Shown: piece after piece, positions 1-10,755 of the stretch
How positions within the stretch are numbered: the stretch's first letter is position 1
Layout: each line of letters opens with the position of its first letter
NCBI GenBank assembly: GCA_052171895.1
Contig: JBQMRN010000004.1
Span: 183,655 to 247,654 of the forward strand
Source of the DNA: Arsenophonus sp052171895
GTDB taxonomy: Bacteria; Pseudomonadota; Gammaproteobacteria; Enterobacterales; Enterobacteriaceae
DNA: 64,000 nt
Direction of reading: 5' to 3'
The notes under the pieces: generated by a model
What the model saw: only the letters and a program-made list of their open reading frames with translations
Told to the model about the DNA's origin: nothing
The model's database searches: none
Translations under genes and position numbers: made by a program

Positions 1-950
1 TATAACCTGCGAGGCATATCCACCGTTGATTTTCACGAATCTCTGGTGGCACACTTCAAAGCACATGGACTCCCTGAGGTAGCATCAGCAGACTGAAATA
101 GGAATCTCTTGAAGAGCACATACAATGCTGCCTGTGTAATTTAAGCGATACCATCTAGGTTTATTTTTGGTTGATGGCATCAATACTCCATGTCAGGCAA
201 GATAATCAGCTTTGCTTGCTGGGTAATTATCGACGTCACTAAGCATAGTCATAAGGAGCTCGTTGCGGTTGAAGATGCTTATCGAGAGTCAGAAGCGAAC
301 TTGGCCGAACTTATCAATGCCTTGCAAATACGTGTGGCTTAAGCGTAGCTCCCAGACTTGCAAGGGGTTGATGTCCCCTTGATTTTTGGAATTTAATGGC
401 AAAGATATTCCCAGATACGCAGCAGTAACGCTTTTGCTCTTGGGTATACAAAACAGCTAATGTGCTACCTTCACTCCACAAAGGCATGCAAGCCAAAGTT
501 AAGACTGAGCTGATTGGGTGGATTGGCTACCAAAGAGCCGTGATGTCGCTAATAAACCCCTTGATATTTTATTGGCAAGATTTTTAGCGAAGTATACTGC
601 AGCGATGAAGAAGCTGGAGAAAGATCGAGAAAGAACTATTGGCATTCTAGAACTTCCTGTCAGGGGGCGCGGTGGCACTTGGCATCAATAAGAACGAGGA
701 ATACGATTAAATCAGCTTTTATGACATGAGGCTACGAAGCTGATACAAAAAGAAGTGTGCTTTGAAAAAACAACTATTTCAATGGTATTTAAGTTGCTCT
801 CGTCTGATCAGAAAAGCTAGAACAAGCGCTAAGTGGATTTGATGTGCTTGAGCCTAGTGGTAAACAACGTCTAATTTAAGGATTGAGAACATATTCACGA
901 AGCATCAGAGCATATCCTTAATCATCGTACACCATATTTGCTAATAACTC
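1..950 (+). mobile_element. IS256-family copy A, 3' part
   Basis: Decayed mutator-type (IS256) transposase reading left to right. It starts before the window and ends in the family's right terminal repeat (a degenerate 'accatatttgctaataactc' at 931-950). Recognisable fragments include the stretch leading to the DDE core and the C-terminal 'FLECNGK' and 'KDREELLAFYDF'-type motifs in shifting frames. Several stops and frameshifts are present, so no protein is made. It sits directly against the inverted copy B and appears to have inserted into it. Confidence 0.85.
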
Positions 951-1378
951 TATATCTATCTTGCCATTGAATTCCAAAAATCAAGGGGGCATCAACCCCT
1001 TGCAAGTCTGGGAGCTACGCTTAAGCCACCTGTATTTGCAGGGCATTGATAAGTTCGGCCAAGTTCACTTTTGACTCTCGATAAGAATCTTCAACCGCAA
1101 CGAGCTCCTTAGGACCATGCTTAGTGACGCCGATAAATGAGCAGCAGGAAAAAGCGATCATCTTGCCTGACAGGGAGTATATATGCCATCAACCCAAAAA
1201 TAAGCCTAGAGCGTATAGCTTAAATCACACAGGCAGCATTGTATGTGCTATTTCAAGACATTGCTATTTCAATCTGCTGATGCTACTGCTGGGAGAGAAA
1301 TCATGTGCTTTTTACCGAGAAAAAAAAGCGCCACAGAGGTTTGTGAAAATCAACGGTGGATATGCCTCGCAGGTTATA
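1..1378. repeat. Large inverted repeat made by two IS256 copies
   Basis: Bases 1 to about 410 are repeated in inverted orientation at about 955-1378; for instance the text around 1-40 reappears as the complement of 1340-1378. The arms flank about 540 bp. This follows from copy A (plus) lying inside copy B (minus), not from an independent palindrome. Confidence 0.8.
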
Positions 1379-1845
1379 AGCCATGGTAGCAACTCTTTAA
1401 CACTTTTTGCATGCTTCAGATAAGGCGGTAGTAACCAGCTGTTGAAGTATATTTCGTTGCCGCTGCGATCCACTCCCCTTCACTGACATTAGCTACTTTA
1501 ATTTCAACATCCCAGATACTAATCTGTATAGTTCGCTGTGGCAAATAACCCTCACGGACAACACGGGTATGCTCGTTAACAAAAAAGGCGGAGCATTCAG
1601 GATATTGTTGCAGCATGTCTTCGAGCTCTTAGCCTCAACGGCTGTGCCTATCTCAGCTGCTTCGGAGCATTATACTGATGAATTCATGCAAGGCTCTCAT
1701 AACTAATATCTTGTTTCGCGTCTACCTTGTGGTAGACTTTTTTATAGTATAGCATCTCTCTGTTCTTGAAATCATCTACGAAATCAATCGGCAGGATACA
1801 GAGCATCATCTCCGAAACCCAATACACCAGAAATGAATATAACTC
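951..1845 (-). mobile_element. IS256-family copy B, 5' part
   Basis: The N-terminal half of an IS256-type transposase on the minus strand. The left terminal repeat is at about 1820-1845 (complement of 'gagttatattcatttctggt'). The copy stops at 951, exactly where copy A ends, inside the codons around the 'WFLECNGK' motif. The 3' half of B presumably lies to the left of the window, beyond A. Stops and frameshifts are frequent. Confidence 0.85.
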
Positions 1846-2078
1846 AATGAGTAGATTATTATCCATAAAAAACATAATGTTATTATTGATATAATTTAAA
1901 ATGTATAAAAAACAGAATAGATTATGTTTTTTAATAAAAATTTTTATTAGATAAAAAGTTCGTTAAAAAACTTGATTTAAGCCTTTTAATTAATAAAATA
2001 TCATATAATTTCTAATTATTTTATCATGCTTTTATAGTTGTTTAGAATTGCGTTTAAGTGCTAATAAGAAGACCAGTA

Positions 2079-3385
2079 ATGGCATGGAAAAGAAAAAAAA
2101 AGACTATAGAATTATTCAATAAAGATGTAGAAAAATTGAGCTTGAAGTACTAAAAAACCTACACTTGAAGTCAATGTAATTAATATCCGAGAATTAGGCT
2201 CTAAAGGTTATTTTACCTATGATCCTGGTTTTACCTAAATCAGGATCATCCTGCTACTTGAAATTATCTATATAGAATAGATGGAAATAAAGGTATTCTT
2301 TTATACCACGGATATCCCCCCTTGATCAATTAGCTACTAATTTTACTTATTTAAAAGTTTTTTATATACTCATTTACGGTAAAAAACATTCACAAAACGA
2401 CTATGAGAATTTTAAAAAATTATTACCGAACATACAATGAGCCACGATCAAATTACTCGGCTTTTGTAAGGTGTGTTTCCGTCGCGATTCTCATCCACTG
2501 GCAATTCTATGTGCTGTAACTACTCTGCATTGGTGCCTTTCTATCACAATTCATTAGATGTTAATAATCTGCATCATTATAAAATAGCAGCTTTAGATTA
2601 TTATCAAAAATTCCTAGTATTGCAGTAGTAATGTGTTATAAATATTTTATTGCTCAACATTTTATTTACCAGTAAAATGCTCTCTTATTCAACAAATTTC
2701 CTTTATATGATGTTTGCTACACCTTGTAAAAAATATCAGGTTAACCCAATCATTGACTGCCAATGGATTGATCATGAACAAAATAGCTCAACTTCAACAG
2801 TAAGTTGGGCTGGCTATTTTTGCCCTAATTCATTTTCTTGTATTGCTACTGGAATTGCCTCTCTTTGGAGCCAGGCTCGTATGGTGGTGGTGCCAATGAA
2901 CTCTGTTTACGCATGCTAGAAGATATTTAAACTGTAAAAAATATTTTTAAATTTATTAAACGAGCAAAAAAAGATGATCTTTTCGGTTTGATAAGAGATT
3001 TTGGCATCATCTGGTTTATAAAAATTATGATCCTCGCGAAACAGAGTTATAAAACAGACATGCGACAAAGTACTTAAATAACTTAAATTAAATAATAAGT
3101 TATTATAACTATGGCAAATAGTTAGAACATATAGCCATCAACTACCATTATTTGATTTAGAAATAACTTTTCCAAATGTGGATTTTTATCCTAGCATCAT
3201 TTAAAAACCAATAGAGATCCAAATAAGCATGTTTATGTTTATTTTTGCTATTGCTCCTATAATTGGTTGGATTGCTCACTGGAATGAAATACATAATGAA
3301 GAATTAAAAATTATGCGTCCCAGTAGTCATAATTATATATCAGCTATAAATAAAGAAATTTTATAGAGACTTAACAAAAATAGTT
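2079..3385 (+). pseudogene. gltA: Citrate synthase, decayed
   Basis: Collinear remnants of type II citrate synthase, the entry enzyme of the TCA cycle. In order and in shifting frames I read 'LGSKGYFTYDPGF', 'YRWK..GILLYHGYPP', 'HDQITRL', 'FRRDSHPLAILCAV', 'NFLYMMFATPCKKYQVNPI', 'DHEQNSSTSTV', 'FSCIATGIASLW', 'KNYDPRE', 'LYPNVDFYPSII' and 'VGWIAHWNE'. The span (about 1.3 kb) equals the usual 427-residue gene, so decay is by point mutation and small indels with little deletion. Gene order gltA(+)-nif3(-)-kdp(+) mirrors E. coli in reverse. No sdh genes are visible on its left, where IS DNA starts. Confidence 0.93.
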
Positions 3386-3542
3386 AATTATATATTAACA
3401 TAATAAACTGTATTTAAATACTTTATTTTGCATAAACAACAATTATGTAGAATAGAAAATACAATTTAGTGATAACACACACCCACCTCTATTGTTTAAT
3501 ATTTTTTAGCTAGCTTGAGCTTTTTGTATTCATCTTATAAAA

Positions 3543-4286
3543 TTAGGCAGGATTAGGTATATTGATAAAAGTCACCTCAAATCCATAATCTTTTTGCAGC
3601 CATTCACCTAACATTTTAACACCAAATTGTTCCGTTGCATGATGACCTACGGCATAAAAATGGATCTTCATTTCTCTGGCAATATGGATCGTTTGCTCAG
3701 AAACTTCACCGGTAACAAAAGCATCAACACCAGCCTCTGCTGCTTGTTGAATAAAACTCTGTCCACCCCCAGTACACCAGGCAATGGTGCTGATCTCTTT
3801 TGGTCCATTATCACCACAATACAAAGGTTGACGCGCTAATTTATTAGTTAAACATGACATTAAATCATCAGCAGTTATCGGTTGCGCAAACTTACCTTTT
3901 GGTAATAAAGGGGTAATTAGCTCTTCAATATCAACCTCCATTATATTTCCTAACTGCGCGTTATTACCTATAACTGGATGTGTATCAAGGGGCAAATGAT
4001 AAGCATAAAGATTAATTTCATTAGAAAGCAATGTCTTTAATCGATTACGCTTCATGTTAAGAATAACAGCGGCTTCATTTTTCCAAAAATAACCATGATG
4101 AACAATAATCGCATCGGCAGCTAATTTTACTGCTTCATCAAGTAATGCTTGCGATGCAGTCACACCTGTCACTATTTTTTTTATTTCTGAGCGTCCTTCC
4201 ACTTGAAGCCCATTAGGGGCATAATCTTGATATTCATAAACATTCAAGTGGGTATTGATTAGTTGTTCTAATTTAATATTATGCAT
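3543..4286 (-). CDS. nif3: Nif3/YbgI-family GTP cyclohydrolase-like protein
   Basis: Intact 247-residue protein, the same length as E. coli YbgI. This family (NIF3, DUF34) forms a toroidal hexamer with a two-metal site; its physiological role is still uncertain, though cyclohydrolase-like activity has been proposed. Visible metal-site residues are His63-His64 in 'IVHHGYFWK', His97, Asp101 and His103 in 'YHLPLDTHP', and His215 and Glu219 in 'GHHATEQFG'. It stands alone between dead gltA and the kdp remnants, with an ATG start and a long hairpin (4364-4418) upstream. Its survival among dead neighbours suggests selection. Confidence 0.93.
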   Translation of the reverse strand: MHNIKLEQLINTHLNVYEYQDYAPNGLQVEGRSEIKKIVTGVTASQALLDEAVKLAADAIIVHHGYFWKNEAAVILNMKRNRLKTLLSNEINLYAYHLPLDTHPVIGNNAQLGNIMEVDIEELITPLLPKGKFAQPITADDLMSCLTNKLARQPLYCGDNGPKEISTIAWCTGGGQSFIQQAAEAGVDAFVTGEVSEQTIHIAREMKIHFYAVGHHATEQFGVKMLGEWLQKDYGFEVTFINIPNPA

Positions 4287-4363
4287 TAGTTAATCTAACT
4301 TATCCTATTTCTAAAACTGTTTTATTTTATTAAATATTAAACTTAAAAATGTATTTCACAGGT

Positions 4364-4418
4364 GATTAAAAATAAAAAGTCCTATTACTTGTTAGGATAG
4401 TGCGTTTTATTTTTAATC
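4364..4418. terminator. Long AT-rich hairpin upstream of nif3
   Basis: Perfect 14-bp outer arms (364-377 'gattaaaaataaaa' and 405-418 'ttttatttttaatc' on the 4 kb scale) enclose a second short stem 'tccta...tagga'. The U-rich ends on both strands fit a bidirectional factor-independent terminator, probably that of a lost minus-strand gene upstream of nif3. Terminator function is inferred. Confidence 0.55.
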
Positions 4419-4429
4419 AATTAATTACT

Positions 4430-4660
4430 TCATTGATTGCCTATCTTCAGCATTGGGCAAGCAAACTGGTGATTTATCACTGGTTTTAGGCACCTACGAT
4501 GTAGGTAACTATAAAAGCGGCTGCAGTTTCCTCAAAAAGGTAAAAATTATAGCAAGAAAAGTCACTATGCTTAATAATACAACACCGACTGCCGCAAGAA
4601 AACTTGATGCTAAGGGTATTGATGATACTCAAACAAAAAGATCTTTCTTATAAAGTTATC
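4430..4660 (-). pseudogene. Possible 3' end of a membrane transporter gene
   Basis: Read on the minus strand this stretch encodes one clear hydrophobic helix, 'LAAVGVVLLSIVTFLAIIF', followed by a basic turn and then stops. In E. coli the POT-family peptide transporter gene dtpD lies just upstream of ybgI in this orientation, and POT proteins end in such a helix. The match rests on position and hydrophobicity only. A 66-codon reading frame on the plus strand (4453-4653) shows no recognisable feature. Confidence 0.25.
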
Positions 4661-4949
4661 AATTAATATAAACAATTGAGATGTATTGTGTAATGAATCA
4701 AAATTTCATTTGATAAAAGCGAGTATTACTACTCATCAGTACTACTTTTATTATAAAAACCTAATCTTAATTAAGACTTAGTTAGTCTAACAAAAAATAG
4801 AGATAACAGTAATAACTTACAAACTATTATATTGGTATTTTTTTACTCTGGTAGACTTGTTATCAGATTATTTGTATTGAAAGACTTAAGCTCTGTACAT
4901 CAAAATCTTGAAAAGAGAAACTGTATCTATTTTTACTATTACATGGATC

Positions 4950-5012
4950 ATGCTAATTGGAATATTATTTCTTTATTTTATTTATATACTTATTCATGCG
5001 GAGGAATTTTAA
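4950..5012 (+). pseudogene. kdpF: KdpF small subunit remnant
   Basis: A short hydrophobic reading frame ending 'YFIYILIHAEEF', like the C-terminus of the 29-residue KdpF subunit (which ends '..YALINAEAF' in E. coli). The stop codon overlaps the kdpA start as TAAATG. Codons in frame extend further upstream without an obvious start. The peptide could still be made, but with kdpA and kdpB dead it has no complex to join. Confidence 0.6.
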
Positions 5013-6337
5013 ATGGTAAGTAGTGCTCTATTAATTACCAGTTTTTTAATTTTTATGCTTATTATTGCTAAATTTTTAGGAAATTATATTGCTTCATTGA
5101 TTAAAAGTAATTTAAGGATGTGACGTTGTTGGATTTTCAAAATGAAAAGCGGTTTGTAGAGTTTTGCTATCTTTTTCGTAAACTTAGCAGCGGCGAAATA
5201 CATGAAATGAATTAGCGACAAATATTTCTACTACGGCTGCTTATATTCAACGTTATTGGTAGCATATTTCTTCTATTAATCAATCAAAAATCTACTTCTT
5301 AATCGAGAAAAATTTGTTAACCTAAATTAGGATTTTTCACTTAATACTAAATTTGTTTTAGTACCAATACTAACTGGAAAGCTTATAGTGGAAAACAGCT
5401 TAAATTACTTTAGTCAAATGACGGGTTTAATGGTATAGAATTTCTTATCGGCCGCTATAAAGGCCGAGCGGCTTGGTAGCTCATCTTCGCATTGATTCGC
5501 GCCTTTACATGCAAATTGGTAAAACGCCAGGTAATGCCTGGATAAATATTGCTTGATTACACTCTATCTTTTATTACCACTGCTGATTATTTTTGCCTTA
5601 TTTTTTGTCAGCTAAGGCGTCTTACAAAAATTTTTTACCCTATCTATCTAGCGGTATAAACATTAGAAAATTAAAACTAAATTATCCTGATGTTGGAGGA
5701 AGACACACTGTTGCTTCACAGGAAGTTACCAAATTATTGGAGGATTAAAATCGCAGCGGATTTTTTGCCATAAATTCAGCACATCCTTTCAAAATTCTAG
5801 CGCATTAACCAATTTTAGCTAAATGATTGCCATTCTTTTAATTTCTATTGCACTCTGTTTTGTATTTAGCCGCGTAGTCAGCAAGGTACAACATTTATTT
5901 GTACAATAAAAATTGTTTCACTATGCCATAGTATTTATGCAGAAATGCAAGGTAATTCACAATTGATGTTATCAGGTGCTAACACTGATATTAACCTGGA
6001 AGGTAAAAAAAAGTTGTTTTTGTATTTTATATTTAGCATTTATCTACGACGCAACATATCCTTCTTTGCAGCATAAACAGAATATATAATTCTTTTACTA
6101 TATTTAGTTGGGGGGAAGGAGGATGATACCAATATATAGCTTATGTAACTTGGTGAGATGGTATTTGGTGGCATAGTAGGTGTTCCAGGTTATATGGAAT
6201 ACTACTATTTCTTATTCTAGCCGTTTTCTTAGCTGCTTTAATGATCGAGCAAGCGCCTGAATATCTAGGGAAAAATCGAAATTTAGAAAATGAAGTTAAC
6301 TCTTATTGCTATTTTAATAACGCCCCCATTTAACGTT
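5013..6337 (+). pseudogene. kdpA: KdpA potassium-translocating subunit, decayed
   Basis: Remnant of the K+-channel-like subunit of the KdpFABC high-affinity potassium pump. It starts with ATG at 5013 ('MVSSALLITSFLIFMLIIAK') and carries 'NTNWKAYSGKQLNYFSQMTG', 'NFLSA', 'ASQEVTKLL', 'FVFGRVV', 'LMLSGANTDINLEGK', 'GEMVFGGIVG' and 'LAVFLAALMIEQAPEYLGKN' in changing frames. These follow the order of the 557-residue E. coli protein. The last ~130 residues are missing because an IS481 fragment begins at about 6340. Confidence 0.9.
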
Positions 6338-6339
6338 AC

Positions 6340-6610
6340 TAGGTATCACTTCTCGGAAGATAGTATGGTTTTTAAATAATTCATGATTAATTTTGAACTA
6401 ATCTTTCATAGACTATAATGGAGTTTTACTACTCCAATATTGATTGGAGTAGTTCTTAATTGTACAGCTAAATATATCGATGCAGAGTGATCTTTAAGCT
6501 CTTGACAAGAATCGAAATGATGCTTTTGCAGTCCATCTTCTATGCGTCCATTAAATTGCTCTACCACATATCATTCATTTGAAGATGCCTTGGTTAGCTA
6601 AGGCGTTATT
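6340..6610 (-). mobile_element. IS481-family fragment, 3' end
   Basis: Minus-strand C-terminal part of an IS481-type DDE transposase. The complement reads through 'VEQFNGRIEDGLQKHHFDS', 'ELKDHSASIYLAVQL' and the final 'SMKD.FKINHELFKNHTI'. It truncates kdpA. The next upstream part of the same transposase is found at 8713-8862 in the same orientation, so this copy is probably split by the DNA at 6612-8712. Confidence 0.8.
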
Positions 6611-6611
6611 C

Positions 6612-8712
6612 ATGGTTAGAAAAGTAAATTGCTCTTTAAGTGAAGAGCAGAATCCAGCTTTGTTACTAAAAGTAGATAGAATTGCTTTTTTTCTATTATA
6701 AGTAAAAATTTCATCGGAGTATATATTCTTTGACCTAATGCAGTAATTTTCGAGATATTAATCCTAGGTTTTGGTTAATAACCTTTATTTTTCTATTTTA
6801 TGTATTCTTTCTGACAATAAATCTGTTGCCTGCTTCCTAAGCTAAGCGTCGATAAAAGTAGCCTTGTTGCCTCCCACATAGAATGGAATTTGTACGGATC
6901 TGTACAAAAAATTTTTTTATCATAAAGACGAAGTTATGTTTTCTAGTTTTTTTGTACGCACCATCTCTAGGGCCTTATATACTCCTTCTGGAATACTGCC
7001 TTCTTTACGATTTAATAAAAATCATAGTAACGCACCGTCTTAAAATGCTTCGTTGGAATATGGCTAATATATAGCTCCCGATCATCTATTTTTGCGTCAG
7101 TGGGTCTGCTGCAGGTACTGATTAGTTTGAGTTTAGTGGTTATAGTAATGATGTACAACGACTCCCTTTCTCGGTAATGCTGCAGTTTTAATACGGATAC
7201 CGCTTTGGTAAGCGTTTAAGGCGTGTAGCGCCAGAGGTATTTCACGCTATGCCCCGCTCCCTTTCATCTTTTTAGTGAAGTGCACCTTTCTAGTAACGTT
7301 CGGACTGTGTCTTCAAGTAAAGCTACCACTGCTTCCTGGCGCGGATATCCACAAGGATACCAGGAAGATATTACTTGTATTTATCAGGTTATAGCTGTGA
7401 TGCAGCAGACGGATTATAGCGCCTTTTCATATTTCTTAGATCGTTTTTTTGAAGGATAGCTCACGCCATACAGCATGTTTAATATTCAGATCGCTAGGCA
7501 TAACGGAGAGATGAAGATGGGGATATTGATTGAGTTATAGACTATAAGTATGCAATGTATAAAAATACTAATTTCAATACCTTATTTGCCTGCAAACTGC
7601 AGCATGGTGCGGGGGTGTGTGCTGGCGCGAAAACAGAGCGTTTAGTCGCAGCTAGTTATTGTTGGGAAAAGGCAAAAGAAGATAGAGCATACTGAAAGTA
7701 ATGTGTTGGCAGTCCGCAGTCGGGTAAAAATAAACCTGCTTTGCTATAACCACTGATTGGTAGCTTTGACAGCTAATGAACTGTAGGCTTTTGACTTATA
7801 GCTTTAGCAGAAAAAACAGCTCTGGGAACATTTAGGAGAAGCACAGCAGTAGCGCCGATGTTTTTTACCACAAACATATAGCACAAAGTCCAATAGGCAA
7901 GGATTCGCTTAACAGATAGACTGGTCTAGAAGTTAATACTTTTAGGCTGTTTTCAATAAAGTTATTCCACCCGTCATCAATGCTGAAAAGCAGTTTAGTT
8001 TGGCAGGAAGATATAGATCTGGGTAAATTATCCTCTGGGGTATCTTGCCAGAGAAATAGAAATCCTCATCCTATCCAGATTAGTCATGTTTATCGGCCAA
8101 GTTATTTTTATGTTTGTCCAAGGAGGCAAAGGAGAGGGGGGGGATTATTTTTAGTCCCTTTTCCCTATAGGTGATGAATTCATCTGCAACCATACTTTCC
8201 AGTTATTACCCCCTCAATGCAATTCTATGCCAGGTATCATCTTGGCCTGGTTTTCGTTGCTCAAAACTCTAGATAATCGTAACTAGATGTGGATAATAGT
8301 TACATGTCAAGAAAAAATTGGAGACCGAGGTTGGATATTCATTGCTGTATGTCTTCTTTATAGGGTGTCATAAAAAATCAATCGGTCTGTCATCATTAAT
8401 TTTGGAGTGAGATCATAAAGCGTTTCAGATAAACAGGCAGTGTATAATACATGAAGTCGCCTGTTATATTCCTAATTTATTTGGTTTAGGCTTTTCTAGG
8501 AGATGATTTATTCTGAGCGATTTAGATGAATTCCTGAAAATTAAGATATTATAGAATATAAAACAGTATTCAGATCATGAATATCCCGAAGCATGGTAGC
8601 TGAATCCTTAGCCGCTCATACCAGAGTGTGCTACATTCTATACCAAGTTCTCTACACCTATACCAAGTTCTCTACACAAACTGGCAAATTCCTCTTTTCC
8701 ATTAGCTGAACG
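6612..8712. other. Unidentified 2.1 kb insert between two halves of an IS481 copy
   Basis: No intact gene. Plus-strand stretches of better coding potential occur in shifting frames: 7298-7520 ('GYPQGYQEDITCIYQVIAVM', 'DYSAFSYFLDRFFEG'), 7546-7680 ('LFACKLQHGAGVCAGAKTER', 'LVAASYCWEKAKEDRAY') and 7980-8170 (ending 'CPRRQRRGG..LVPFPYR'). They look like one degraded gene of about 1 kb, but I do not recognise the family. The 6612-7100 and 8200-8712 parts show no coding signal. The insert is bounded on both sides by minus-strand IS481 sequence. Confidence 0.5.
8638..8677. repeat. 20-bp perfect tandem duplication
   Basis: The unit 'ctataccaagttctctacac' occurs twice in direct succession (8638-8657, 8658-8677). 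It lies near the right edge of the unidentified insert. Two copies only, with no spacer, so it is a local slippage product and not a CRISPR-like array. Confidence 0.9.
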
Positions 8713-8862
8713 TTTTTATAGACCGAAAAGCAGTCTGTAATTTTTTTGCTATTGTCTATAATAAGTACCCGATGGATAGCCATGTGGGAGATGCTCGATT
8801 AATATCACGTAAGAAGCGTCGAGTATTAGGCGCGGTATTGCTCTTGTAAAGATGGATAAAAA
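8713..8862 (-). mobile_element. IS481-family fragment, middle part
   Basis: The complement matches the central part of the IS481 transposase found at 10250-10400 ('RRFLRDL', 'IHRVLIDN', 'EFTDC.FSV'). Orientation is the same as the fragment at 6340-6610 and the two parts are consecutive in the protein apart from a short gap. An IS256 5' fragment follows almost at once. Confidence 0.75.
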
Positions 8863-8897
8863 CTCATTGAATATTGCGATCTATAACCTACTGTTGC

Positions 8898-9122
8898 AGC
8901 ATAGCTTTCAGCTTACCCTCAACGCGGTGGTGGCTATCAACTAGCTGCTAGCATTACAGATGAGTTCATGAAAAGGACCAGAGGTAATATTTTGTTTTGC
9001 GGATATCTGTAAGTAGACTTTTCATGCTATATCTCTTTTTGTTTTTGAAATCATCCACGAAATCAATCAGCAGGATATGCTACCATTTCCGAAACCACAT
9101 ACAGCATAAATAAGTATAACTC
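8898..9122 (-). mobile_element. IS256-family copy C, 5' end only
   Basis: About 225 bp of the left end of the element on the minus strand: the terminal repeat complement 'agcataaataagtataactc' ends at 9122, followed inward by the N-terminal transposase codons. The rest is missing. It has removed roughly the first 20 codons of kdpB, which resumes directly after it. Confidence 0.8.
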
Positions 9123-9123
9123 T

Positions 9124-9645
9124 CTAGCAAGCATTGTTTGATGCTATCAAACAATGTGTTCTGCAAATTCAGTGGCGCAATTTCCTCCACTAATTATAGT
9201 TATCTTTATCGTTTATATCGATAGGTATATTGACGACATTAATTTGGCTTTATCAATTATTTATGCCATCAGCTGACAATAATGTACTTATTTAGCGGCA
9301 TAATTATGGTTTAGTTATGGTTTATTCTATTTGCTAATTTTACTGACGTGATGACTGAATGGCGTAGTAAAAAGCGCACAAGGCATCTTAGCCTTAAAGG
9401 TGCTCCTTAAAGGTGCTAAAGGTGCTAAAAATAAAGCATTACTACTTGTTTAGCTAGTGCTGATTATCAGGCAGCAAAAGTGAAAGTTAATTCTGATCAA
9501 ATAAGAAAAGCAGATATTGTAGTGTTTGAAGTGCATGACATTATTCCTTACGATGGTGAAGTGCTTGAAGGTCTTGCTTTCGTTGATGAGAGTGCTATTA
9601 GCAGTGAATTACCCTCAGTTATTAGATGTTTGCTCCCAGATCATT
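9124..9645 (+). pseudogene. kdpB: KdpB ATPase subunit, decayed fragment
   Basis: N-terminal part of the P-type ATPase subunit of the Kdp potassium pump. I read 'QALFDAIKQCVLQIQWRN', the first transmembrane region, 'FADVMTEWRSKK' and 'QIRKADIVVFEVHDIIPYDG' followed by 'EVLEGLAFVDESAIS' and 'PSVIR', matching E. coli KdpB residues of about 15-160. The catalytic DKTGT region and everything after is gone, replaced by an IS481 copy. kdpC and kdpD are not detected at all between here and kdpE. Confidence 0.9.
9396..9426. repeat. Triplicated 9-bp motif inside kdpB remnant
   Basis: 'aaaggtgct' occurs at 9396-9404, 9409-9417 and 9418-9426 where a functional kdpB would carry one 'SLKGAK'-type segment. 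It is a slippage expansion that shifts the frame. Confidence 0.8.
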
Positions 9646-9649
9646 AATA

Positions 9650-10705
9650 TAGGCGCTAATAGAACAGCCCTATTCATGGCAAGATGGCTACTGATGGCTA
9701 TAGTTGATGGCAAAATATTATGATGATAGATGAGGATTTATCATCAAGCAGCTATAACACCTAAAAATCAAAGCTACTCTTCAGATAAGCAAAAGCTTGC
9801 GTCTACTTTTCTAAGTGTTATGGCATATCTAAACTTAGTATTGGTAAATGGCAAAAACGAGATGATGTTGATGATCATCGCCATATTCTGTATCGTTTGC
9901 CAACGATGCTGTTGCTTGATCAGGAGGAAGCCGTAGTTGTTTTCCTGAAAGAAAGGTTTTTTCTCACCCCTCCTCGACGGATCTGCTGGCAAATCTGACG
10001 CGAATTCCTGAACTCCGTTGTATCTCGATCTAGCTTTGATCGCTGTTTACGCAGGTACGAAGAGATAATTTGAGTGAAATGAGGCAGGAAGCCCAGAAAG
10101 CGACGCATAAAGCATTTAAAAAGCTACAAGCCTGATTATCTTCCTTCGCATAGATGTGAAATATCTTCTGGAAATGCCAAGCGAAACTTCACGATCTATA
10201 TTTTTCGTAGGCATAGTATAGATCGCGCCACTCGATGTGGTTTTATCTGTTTTTACAAGGCAAAGACAGTGGCCACAATGCTCGATGCTTCTTACGTGAT
10301 CTTAACCGAGAAAATCTTGCATGTGTGGTATCGATCCGGTACTTATAAATAATTACAAAGAATTTAAAGACTGCTTTTTCTGTCTGTAAAAAGTTCAGCC
10401 ACCGGAAAACATGAATTCAACCATTTGTATACAGAGCTTGATATAGAATACCGACTTAGTAGCTTGCCTAGGCATCCTCAAATAAATGATATTGTCGAGC
10501 GATTTAATGGACGCATACAAATATGGCTGCAAAGCCCATCATTTCAATTCTACTGAAGAGCTTGAAATCACTATGCATCGATATCTTTAGCTGTATAATT
10601 AGGAATTACCCAAATCAGTATTAGCTACTGAAATTCCATTTACTCTATGAAAGAGTGGTTCACAGTTAACTATGAATTATTTAAAAAACAATATTTTTTC
10701 TGAAA
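9650..10705 (+). mobile_element. IS481-family copy, near full length, decayed
   Basis: The clearest copy for defining the family. From the start 'MATDGYS' region it runs through a helix-turn-helix part ('ASTFLSVMAYLNLVLVNG' in a neighbouring frame), the catalytic region ending 'VLINN.KEFKDC', and the family's C-terminus 'VERFNGRI', 'HHFNSTEELEITMHRYL', 'LYN.ELPKSVL'. These are typical of IS481 DDE transposases. There are more than ten stops or shifts. It replaces the 3' part of kdpB, kdpC and kdpD. Confidence 0.85.
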
Positions 10706-10755
10706 TGTGATACATACCATAGAAAATGGAATCGAAACGGAGTGTGATTTATCAC

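Noticed and set aside
8638..8677. Direct repeats as a CRISPR candidate
   Set aside because: Two abutting copies with no spacers and no cas gene anywhere in the window.
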